DNA from: Trebouxia sp. TZW2008
Taxonomy: Eukaryota; Chlorophyta; Trebouxiophyceae; Trebouxiales; Trebouxiaceae
Length of the DNA stretch: 64,000 nt
Reading direction: 5' to 3'
Assembly (NCBI GenBank): GCA_002118135.1
Contig: BDIU01000151.1
Coordinates: 90,747 to 154,746, forward strand
The position numbers were made by a program, and so were the translations under genes. Shown here piece by piece: positions 1-10,600 of the stretch. The notes under the pieces were generated by a model. The model did not search any database and was not told the origin of the DNA. It saw nothing but the letters and a program-made list of their open reading frames with translations. The stretch's first letter is position 1. The number at the start of each line of letters is the position of its first letter.

Positions 1-1230
1 AGTTTTTGTCCTCTGGCCACGTACAGGTAGTCCCTGCAGCCAGCATGTCCACTGATCAGACGCATACTCAGCACATTACATATGCACAGTCAAACACATG
101 TCGCCCTGTATGCACAACGCATGTAGCAGGAATGCATCTTCAAGGCAAAAGCATGTAGCACAACCTGCATGCGATAGCTCGTCATGCAACCAGCATGTGT
201 CAGCAACCCGGCAGGCGCATGCTGAGAAGACCTGATCACAGCAGGGACATGCACAAAGCGCTTGACTTGAAGAGCTGACACAGCACTGGGGACGCATACA
301 AGCAAAGCGTGCAAAGCAGGCAGCAGCATCCAAGGCAAACGTCAATACTAGACTCTGTCTGGAAGCGTGCAGCATTTGCATCAGCTGAGGTGTGAGCTGT
401 GTCACAGATGCTCTTGTGCCCAGGTGACCAGAAGAAAGAGATCAAGAAAAGTCTATGTCAATAGGCGTCATAACAGTAGCCTCTGTCAGCAGAGGCAGCC
501 TGGGCGACCATTGAGTCTCAAAGCACACTGCAACCAAAGCATACCTCTGTATGCCGTCTGCCCCTATGGCAGCCAATGTCTCTGAGCCTCTTGATGTTCA
601 GAGAATTGAATCTGCGGAGGTCTCCCTCAATGGTGTATTTGTCAACCTCCTCACGCAGGATAGTAAGCTCTTCTTCATTCAAATCCCGTACTCTCTTGCG
701 TTCAATGCCCTGCACAATGACACGACACAGCACTGATGCCTGCTGAGAATGAGACTTGATGCAGATTTGCAGCTTCACGGTAGCCATTTGCAGCTTCCTT
801 GCTTGAATCACTTACCGTTTCAAGCAGAATGGCCTTTGCGGTGGTGTGGCCTATGCCAAATATGTACTGTAGCGAGAACTCAGCATATTTCTGGTTTGGG
901 ATCTCTACACCTCCAACACGAGCGGCTTGGATGCGCAGGGGAGTGCGACCCTTCACAAGCTGCATATCGGTGGTCTCAGCTAAGCAACCCCAGTGCACAC
1001 ATCTGCAAAATGGCAAGCAAAATTCTCACCTGTGTAGCTTGTCTGAAAGCCTGGACAGCTTGTCTTGGCGCTGCAGGTTTAGCGCCTTGAAAATATCTCA
1101 GCGTCTGCAAAGCATTGACAAGTCAGCCATTTCCTAAGGCACCAGAGTGCAAGCAGTGTAGTCGACGTACCACTGCGGGTGTGCGCACAGCCTGCACGTT
1201 GGCCGCGCCCCCAAGCACAAGCGCCGGCAT
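1..1230 (-). CDS. rps13: Plastid 30S ribosomal protein bS13c, nuclear-encoded, 3' end outside window
   Basis: Small-subunit head protein of the plastid ribosome, made in the cytosol and imported. Exons on the minus strand are 1171-1230, 816-959, 545-709 and 1-33 (continuing past the window edge). All introns are GT-AG and phases agree. Exon 1 gives a 20-residue Ala/Val-rich start, read as a transit peptide. Exon 2 carries the S13 signature [12 protein letters not shown] followed by a [17 protein letters not shown] segment (helix-hairpin-helix). Exon 3 gives [14 protein letters not shown] and [15 protein letters not shown], very close to land-plant plastid S13. The last fragment reads [11 protein letters not shown], the conserved rRNA-binding tail, so only a few basic residues should lie beyond base 1. 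The start at 1228-1230 was chosen because it gives phase 0 into exon 2; an in-frame upstream ATG at 1303-1305 is possible. Mitochondrial targeting cannot be excluded, but the sequence resembles plastid forms. Confidence 0.9.
433..512 (+). repeat. Dispersed hairpin repeat, copy 1, in rps13 intron 3
   Basis: An A/G-rich tract is followed by AATAGGCGTCA and then a hairpin, GCCTCTG-TCAG-CAGAGGC at 479-496. A diverged copy with the same order lies at 33160-33255, where the hairpin has a different loop. It may be a short mobile-element end; family unknown. Confidence 0.4.
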
Positions 1231-1603
1231 CACTTGCGTAGCAGGTTGAACACCCCTGACGTCGCAAGTCTCGCTGCGTTCACACACTGCACGCAGAGCC
1301 CACACCAGGCCAGCGCACTAGATAACCGATAGGTCAAGGAAAGGGTTTTGACAAATTCGTCGAGAGCACTAGCCTGCCCTCTGTCATGCTGCGAGGTCAC
1401 GGAGTCTACGAGCCATGCGTCCCACTGACAACTTTAGCATACAATCTCTGACCGAGTCGTGCAGAAGAGCTGAAACATGTGGTTCACGCGCCGTACTTTT
1501 CTACTGATGACAAGCTGATCAACCATGCAATCTGCGTCGGTCACTCCAGCACCCGGCAACCTGTAACTCGAAGCACTTCTGGAAATCGCATGCATACGCA
1601 GCA
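1231..1603. promoter_or_regulatory. Divergent intergenic region between rps13 and XPO7
   Basis: This 373-bp gap separates the rps13 start (minus) from the XPO7 start (plus), so it must hold both promoters and 5' leaders. I see no convincing TATA box or named element. A CpG-containing stretch around 1200-1400 is richer in CG dinucleotides than the surrounding introns. Confidence 0.4.
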
Positions 1604-4600
1604 ATGGCGAGCCAGGTCGTCGAGCAGTTGCAGCAGCTCGAGTCCTTGTGCGAGCGTCTATACCTGTCTCAGGTCAGGCCTGCTTTTAGCTGCTGCCAGA
1701 CAGTGGGACACAGTGTGCGGCAGCTTCTGAGAAGCAGACGGGACGCGTTACATTAACGTTACGCAGGTCCACCAAGAACGCTCTCAAGCTGAGCAGTACC
1801 TCAGAGTATTTGTCCAATCAGCAGAGTCTGTGTCTATGTGCAAGGTATTAGCAGTTACCGCTTGCTTGCATATCAGTGTGCCGTTGGCCAAAGCGTGTCT
1901 GTGCTCTGTAGGCAGTTTTGGACAACTCAAGGTCCCCTTATGCTCAATTGTTTGCATCTTCCAGCCTCATCAGGCTGGTGACTGAGCAGGCAATTAGGTC
2001 AGCATTTCACAAGGTTGATAGCTTGAGTTTGTTCAGCACTTGCTTCATAACAATTGTTTGTCATTGTTGCAGCTCGGCTGTGAAGTCAGACATGAGGCAG
2101 TACCTCTTGCAGTACCTTGAGAGGTACGGTGCAAAGATCATCATCTGAGTCTTTTATTACAAAGAGCATACTTGAATCAGCGAACTTTTACTCCAAAACA
2201 GCAAACTCTGCCATGCTAGCGTCACAACATCCTTCTGCTTGGAAACACGACAGCTTTTTGAGACACTGGGACACAGGAGTGAAGTCAGACATCAGCATAG
2301 ACAAGTCGTCATTCTCGATACATGTCTGCAGTCGAGGGGCAGGGCTTGAGCCATATGTGACCACAAGCTTGGTGCAGCTGCTTTGCCGCATGACAAAGCT
2401 GTGTTGGTACGATGAGGATCAGTATCGTAAGATAGTGGATGACGCCTCACAATGGCTAGAGAAAGGGGCTGCAGGACAGCCAGGCCTGTACCTTCTAGGG
2501 CTGAAGCTTCTCAGCATGCTAGTCTCAGAAATGAACCAGCCCACTCCTGGTCGAACCCTGACTCAGCATCGCAAGATTGCAGTAGCTTTCAGGAATCAGT
2601 CTCTGCTCAAGACATTCCAGCTGTCCTTGTCTGCACTGAAACAGCTACAAGGGGCTGGAATGGCGGACATCAAACTGAAAGAACAGGCGAGCCTGCCTTC
2701 TGCATGGCCTGAAAGCTTCTGCAATCAGCCCCTTCTGGTAGTGTAGCTCTATGCGGGGAGTTGCATGTGGGCATGCTCGACTCATATGTCTCGATACTGA
2801 CGCTGTCTGCAGGACTCCCTGCTGGGTCCTTATGACAGAACAGGAGTCACTGAGTAATTGGCCACTTGACTTGTCTGAATGCAGGCTGTAGCCTTAGCTT
2901 TGGCTTGTCTATCTTATGACTTTGTGGGAACTTCAATGGATGATTCTGCTGAAGATCTTGGGACAATACAGGTCAGTCTGTGTCACAGGACACATCATAT
3001 ATTGTCAGGCTGCTGACAGCATGCATGCCAGCACACTGATCAGCACGTGTATTGATCAATGCTTTGTGTCCCCAAGCTGCTGCAAGCAGTACATCACCAT
3101 ACTCTTCAGCTCAGTGATTGATACTGTAAAACACTTGTGTCTTAAGGATGACGTATTGGACCCAACGTATTGCGTATTTCACAATTTGCACTGCATGTCA
3201 GTGATTCATACTTCCAAATACTGCGCATTGCGTTTTACGTATTGCGTATTGAGTGTTATGTAATGATTGTGCTGGCAGCCATGCATGCAAGATTGCTAAC
3301 CTCATGTGTTTGGCGGCCAGGTTCCATCACCCTGGCGCTCACAGATAGAGGACTTCAGCAACTTGCAGCTGATGTTTGACTTCTACAGCTCCACATCACC
3401 TCCTTTGTCAAGCATGGCTCTAGAATGCTTGGTGAGCGTTCTGGTCTCTTCTCAAGCTCCACGTGCAAGCTACAGCAGAAGCTAGCAATCATGCAGTATG
3501 ATGTCAGGCTAGCAGTGGCATGATCTTGTCATGATTTGGCATGTGCAATCAGCTGATTGGCTGGCTGAGCACCAAAAACCTTTTCTTTGCAGGTGCGTTT
3601 TGCATCAGTTCGCCGCTCATTGTTCACAACAGAGGCAGAGCGGTCCAAGTTCCTGGCTCAGCTGGTAGCAGGCACCAGGGACATTCTCAAGCAGCAGCAG
3701 GGGCTGTCTGAACACGGCAACTACCATGAGTTCTGCAGAATGCTAGGCAGGCTCAAGACCAACTACCAGCTCTGTGAATTGGTAAGCACCCATAACTTCG
3801 ATGTGCAGCGCCTGTGCTGCAGCATGGCATTGCTGATCTAGCCAGCGGAAGTCTTCAGTATTGTGGCCAAAACAGTCTTGCTTGTGTGAACTGACTTTAC
3901 TCTGCTGGGTATAGGGCGCATGTAATCACTGCATGCTGTATCATATACCTCATCTGATGTCAAGGGTACAAGTATTGCACAGTCAAGGGTACATTGTCGC
4001 TGTCAGACAATCAACAACAGAACACACAATCTAGCACAGGCTGCTACATGTGTAACCCAGGTCACCCATACTGATGTCTTCAGTGTTGCAGTCATGAGTT
4101 ACGAGCAATGTTGCCTGTCCTTCAAGCATGTTGACAGTCATTCATCTTCAGTGTGTGCTAGACAGGCTCAGCAGGCCCAGCTAGGTACGTACTGGAGCAA
4201 AAACTGTCTTCCGTGTCAACATCGCATGTTAATACAACTCTGCTTGCAGGTCAGCGTCGAGAGCTATCCAGAATGGATACAGCTTGTTGCAGACTTCACT
4301 ATCAAGTCGCTGAACTCATGGCAATGGGCATCAGCCAGCATCTTCTACCTTATGGGTTTGTGGTCACGCCTTGTATCAAGCATGCCATACCTCAAGGGAG
4401 ATGCGCCATCATATATGGAGACTTGCGTACCAAAAATTGCCAGGGCATATGTCACTTCAAGGTACACTGCTACTGAAACGCTGCCTTGAATGATTGCATG
4501 CCACCTGTGATTGCATATTGAGGTGATGGCATGCCTTGTGCGCCATTTGTGACACAGTTTTGGGTTTGTAGCATGCGACCTTCATTCTTTGCACCCTCCT

Positions 4601-7600
4601 TCTTAGTAGATGCACACTGTTCATGCCCAACTCCATCTGCAGGTCCTGATTCAGTATCAGCAGTCATGGCAACCTGTGATACACATGACACTGATTTCAC
4701 TTGCAGGTTAGATTCAGTATCAACAGTCATTGCAAACCGCAACATAGATGACCCTCTAGAGAATGCCCAGCAGCTTGCTGATCAGATGGAGAGTCTGCCC
4801 TTCATCTTCCGCTTTGAGTATGAAAGCATGAGCACCTACTTCTGCTCGGTGATGGACCCTATCATCACAGCATACAGCCAGGCATCTGCTTCAGGCACGT
4901 GCTGCCTTCTAGCCAATGCCTCATCTCTAGACTGTCTGGTTATTCAGCATTATCTCTTGCAACAAGTGATCCCAGCCTCAGTTTGTCGCGAGCTATCATC
5001 ACAGCATACACCCAGGCATCTGCTTGAAGCACGTGCTGCCTCCCAACCGTTGTTTGACTTTCTAGATTGTCTGGTTATTGAGCATTGTGTCTTGCAACAA
5101 GTTTTTACTGCCTCAATTTGTCATGAGACATCATCACAGCATACATGCAGGCATTCTGCTTCAGGCGCCTCCCATCCATTGCCTGACTTTCTAGAATGTC
5201 TGGTCTTTGAGCATTGTGTCTTGCAAAAAGTGTTTACTGCCTCAGTTTGTCATGCACCCCATCAGCATGCTGTCTGTGCTTCAGAACACAGGCAACAGGT
5301 CTACTGCATCAGAGGGAATGTGCACAGCTGTTGCTTTACTGTGTCATGGGGCATGTGAGAACTGAATCTCAGATGGTTCGACAGCAACACATGCTGCTTG
5401 CTGTCTGCATGACAGCTCACATGCTCTGTCACATTTGCCATTGTGTCTTTCAAACACTGTCAACAGCAATCAAATTGTTGGATGGCATGCGTGAGGCAGT
5501 GCCGGCGGGAATGCTATCCGGCTGGAGGTGTTGGAAGGACAGCTGACCTGACTAGTACGCTTCATTGAGATCAGCAAGCTTGTGATTTGTGTCTTCCATG
5601 CATTGTTGGGCATATCAGAGCTGCATCACAGAATGTTTGTAAGCATCAACATGCATCAACACGCATCAACACATTGGATGGCATGCATGCGGCAGTGCAG
5701 GCGGGGATGCTATGAAGTTGGAGGTGTTGGAAGGTCAACTGACATGGCTGGTGCACATCATTGGGGCTGTGATCAGTGGCAGGCTGTCCACTAGCACCGC
5801 GGAATCCCAGGAGACCATTGACGGGGACTTGACAGCACGTGCGTTTGGACTGCTTCAGATCATTGATAGTGGGTATGCTGCTGATGCAAGCATGCTGTCT
5901 CCAGCCGCAACGAAGCACTTCCCGGCTTACATAGTGTATCTGCACATTGGCAGCAACATTCCTTTGCTGAGTTGCATGTGATGGCTTATTTCAGCAGATG
6001 ATCAGGTTCTGTAAGCATCATTGAGGTCGTCTGACAGGCGCGTTCAGATGAGATGCTGTTTGCAGGTATCATGCCACGCGCTGTGATCAGTTGTCGCGGC
6101 AGCGGCTAGATATTGCGTTGCTCAGTGTGTTCCAAGGCTTCAGGAAAGTGTACATTGGGGAGCAAGTCGTTCACTCATCCAAGGTGAATCCCTGAAGCAA
6201 CTCTGCTGAAGACTACATGCATATATGCTGAAGTACATAGCATCAGGGGCAGCCAAGCCAGGAAATAGCATAGCATCCAAGCAGTACAACTCTGATACGC
6301 AAAGGCCTGTCTGCAGCTTGTTGCTTACAGCAATTCACAACCTCAACGGGTGTGATGCGCACAAGCGTACTGGCACACAATGCCTCAGATGCAAGTACTG
6401 CGCATTCTTGTTTCAAATATGGCTTGAAGCCAGCATCTTATTGTACGACACTGTGAAATGGCTGTACTCTGCTAGCAAGTGGCCGCAGCTCTCTACCAGC
6501 ACCTTACCTGGCATCAATCCCGTGCAACAGCTTTCTGCCATGACCTCATCTTGAGCAATCCTGTGTTTGTATACGCAGATCTACGTCAGGCTGGGGGAGC
6601 GACTAGGGCTGAAGGACCACTTGATGGTACTGACTGTCATGCTGACCAAGATCTGCACCAACCTCAAGGTCTTTGGCTCAGCAGATGATGTCATCCAAGA
6701 CACACTCACCCTGTTCTCGGTCAGTCTTCAACCTCCAATACTTTTAAGCAGTTGCTGTGGATTGTGCCTATTGTCATGAAGCACCCGTGCTTGCTGCATA
6801 AGTCAATATGTGTTACGCTGCAGCCAAAATACACCATGCAGTCAACCCACGTCGCCTGAGTGTCGAGGCGCGACAGGCCGCCCAGATAGTCATTCATGAG
6901 CGCCTCAGGCAGATCCGCCAGTTTCTTGTTCAGACCACAACTGTGTCTTGCACAACATTGCAAAGCTTGCTTGTATGCCTTGCTATAAGCGCAGCATCAT
7001 CAAGGAGGTAAATTGCAACCATGCTGCGATATAGCATGGCCCCGATAAGCTTCGTATTGCTGAGTCTGCTTAACATCAATGACGATCTGCTCAGGACTTA
7101 GCCTCAGGCTACATGAGTGGCAAGCTTCTGCAAAAGCTGGAGTCAGTCCACTTCATGCTCGCAAACCACACCAGCGATCACTTTGGCTTCCTGAAGGAGC
7201 ACAGCCGCAACAGGACCACTTTCTACTACACCCTTGCTAGGCTGCTGTTCATGGAAGATACCCCAGCGAACTTCAAGTCCTTTGTCGCACCCCTGCAGCA
7301 GGTCAGTACAGCAGCAGTGCTGCGTAATTTGCGTTTCAAGCTTTTGCTGCTAGTGCAAACGGACAGAATGAATGGTCACCGCTCTATTTTCGATACCTCA
7401 TGTGGATCACCACCAGTGATCCAGGCAATGCTGAGTCAGGGCTGCGTAACAGCCAAAACCTGCAACAGCTGCACATGATCCATGCAAGCTGCCTGCTGCC
7501 ATGAAGCCGATTTGCATGGCCAAGCCTGCTGTATGGCATTGAGACACCACATCTGGCCATGCACATGCAACAACGTCCCTGTCATCAGCAGGTCAGAACA

Positions 7601-10600
7601 GTCATGAGCGAGCACAGGCAACAAGCCAATGCATGAGGTATGCCTTCAGATGCTTACAGCTGCAGTGTCAATGCAGAGCCATCTCATCTTGTGCAGGTTG
7701 TCATCGGCTTTCAGATGCTTGCAGCTGCAGTGTCAATGCAAAGCCATCTCATCTTGTGCAGGTCCTCATCGGCTTGGCCAATGCAAGCAGTTCTGCCACG
7801 GATGCAGCAGCATTGCGGCGGTCTGTCCCTGAAGACACAGTTGTTGGCGTCTTCCGTGACTTGAGAGGCATAGTCATGGCCACAAACAGCAGAAGAACTT
7901 ATGGTGGGTCTGTCCCATAATGCATGCAACAGCGTCTGCAACATATTGGTGGTGCTTAGAGTTTGTCATACTTGAGCATGTCTCATGCCAGCGTCAGCCA
8001 CTGCCAGCTCCCAGTCTGACTCCCTCGCATACGCTTCTTCACCTTGCACGTCTGGGGCCTTGCCTGAGTAGGGCTGCTGTTGTGCCTTTCACCGGCTGTG
8101 CTCAAGACGCTTTTCTGTGATCTGCCAGCTCGGTGCTTTATATGAAATTGTTGCTTGGCCACGATTGTTGTGCTTGTGCTCTACAGGCTTTGTGTTTCAC
8201 TGGCAAAACCCAAGATGCTTCCCTGTGATTTGCCTCTGTCTGTAAGCCTAATTGCTGCGCTTGTGCTGTATAGGCTTGGTGTTTGACTGGCTTGATTCAA
8301 AGCTTGGGCAACCCTCTGTTGTGCTTGTGCTCTACAGGCTTGAGCTTTGACTGGCTAGGTCCAGACACTTTGCTGTGATTTCGTCTCTGTCTGGAAGCCT
8401 GAGTGTTGTGCTTGTGCTGTACAGGCTTGGTGTTTGATTGGCTGTATCCAAGACACTTCCCTGTGATCTGCCTTTGTCTAGAGGCCTGGGCAGACACCCC
8501 AGAAGTCACCACAGCCATGCTCAAGTTCATAGCTGAGTTTGTCATGAACAAGCAGACACGCCTGGCCTTTGACTCTTCCTCACCAAACGGCATTCTCCTG
8601 TTCAGAGAAGTCTCAAAGGTGAGGATGTGAGGCAGCTTTGCCTTGCAGGCATCAGCAGCATGACGCCTGAGGAGCATTGATCACGAATGATGTTGGGAAA
8701 CGCAGTCACGCCTCGAGCATTGTCTTTAGGAGTGCTCTTGCAAACCCAGCTCAGATGCTGGCAGGGACTAGCACAAAGCCTTTGCACAAATATCGATCCT
8801 CATGTAGGCCTCCTGACTGACCTGCAATCTGCTATCCAGGCAGCAAAGAAAGTTGCCATTCAATATGCTCATGCAGGTGCTGACTATATATGGACGGTAT
8901 GCTCTGCAACTTGGACAGACCTCCAGTCCATATGCAGAGAAGTACAAGGGCATCTGGCTGAGCATGACCATCTTGACGCGAGCTCTCAGTGGCAACTATG
9001 TCAACTTTGGCGTCTTTGATCTCTACGGAGACCCTGCGCTCAAGGTACCCTCTGCTATGTCTCTGCTGAGTGTTCAATGTAAATGGTTTAGGTTAGCACA
9101 GGGCCAAACTGGTTGTAGACAGTTGCTTGCTCCAGTGCGTACCTAGCTGGGTCTGCTGAGCCTGTTGAGCCTGTCTTGCATGCAATTTTGAATGAAATGA
9201 ATGGATCTGCTGATGCTTCCTTCACAAATGATGTTCAGTGTTGCTTAGCAGTTGCATGCAGGCTTGCTCAAACCAGACGTCGCTGGAATTTTGGTCTTAC
9301 AATGATGTGCTGACATCAGCTCTGACTCACAGGTGCATCCCTATTGATGTATTTGTGCTCATGTGCATGCGTCAAGCCAATGGGATTTATACAAATGACA
9401 ATTTCTGATCAGCTGCATACCGTGTGAGATATGTTACCACTGCTATAAGCAAAGTTGTGATGTTGTAGTAAGACATACCAGAATGGCTCTTGACATTGTC
9501 TGTGTGAAACCCCCTGTTGGGTCCTCAAGACAGTGAAAATTGACGGAATAATTATTGATTGTGTACCCTTAAGGGACATTGTCAGGCATTGTGCCAGCAT
9601 GCCTGATGTGTCAGCTTGGAGATTTGGCCATTGTCACATTGTCTAGCTTAAACAGTTGATGCCTACAATGCCACAGTTGCCTCAAATCAAAGCTGCATTC
9701 CTGCTGAGGTGCGGAACGTCAGATGGTCAGCAGTTTGCTTCCATGCAATTCTAAGGTTGAGCTTGCAGGAAGGCAAACTGCTGCCCATCTGCCCCGCTTT
9801 TGGCTTGTGAACACGTCATGATGTCTGTCAACTCCATGATGTGGTCATTTGCACCTGCACAGCCAGATCTGGTGGCAAATCGCTGACAACCCAAACCAAA
9901 TGCATTGCAGCCATTTCTTCCTGCACTGACTGCCTGCTACCGCCTGTACAGTTCAGTCAGCATATTGCACCCAAACAGCAGGCTAGAGATTTGAGACAAA
10001 GTCTAGCCTGCTGTTTGTGGCCAACAGCATCAAGTCTGCCTCTTGCATGTCATGGTCTGCTGACAGTCTGCTGACAGCACCCCAGCACTGCATGACACAG
10101 TTTAATGTGGTAATGCCTGGCTTGGCATCAGCATCAGCAGTTTGGTGTTGCCTGACACATCAAAGACCATGTTGACGTGCATCACAAACACGATGTTGGC
10201 TGGCAGCCTTTTTGGTCTGTTGGGGGTCCTGGCGCTTTTCAATGAACACTATAACATGGGTTAAAATTTGATGGACATACTATCATTCCCAATTGATGGC
10301 ATGCAAGTGGACTTTGGCCTGGCTTAAGCATGGAAACACACCTCTCTCTCTCTCTTATACCACACTGATGCCTGGAAGACTGCATGCAGGATGCTCTGAA
10401 TGTAAAAGTCAAGATGGCCCTGTCTACTTGCTCAGCAGACATCATGACCTATAAGAAAGCGGCCAAGGCGCATCTGGCCTTGCTGGACGTGTTGTGTCAC
10501 AGTCACTTCAGCGCTGTCTAGCACAGTACAGCAGAATGCTGCGGTGATGCCTGGGTGAACGTGTGCAGGATGCTTTGGATGTGACCTTCAAGATGGCTCT

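Noticed and set aside
1020..1085. Possible extra exon in rps13 ([15 protein letters not shown])
   Set aside because: It looks transit-peptide-like and has a donor, but no acceptor keeps phase 0 on both sides, whereas 1171 to 959 joins directly in phase.
2270..2305. Echo of XPO7 exon 4 (GTGAAGTCAGACAT)
   Set aside because: Only 14 matching bases; too short to separate from chance.
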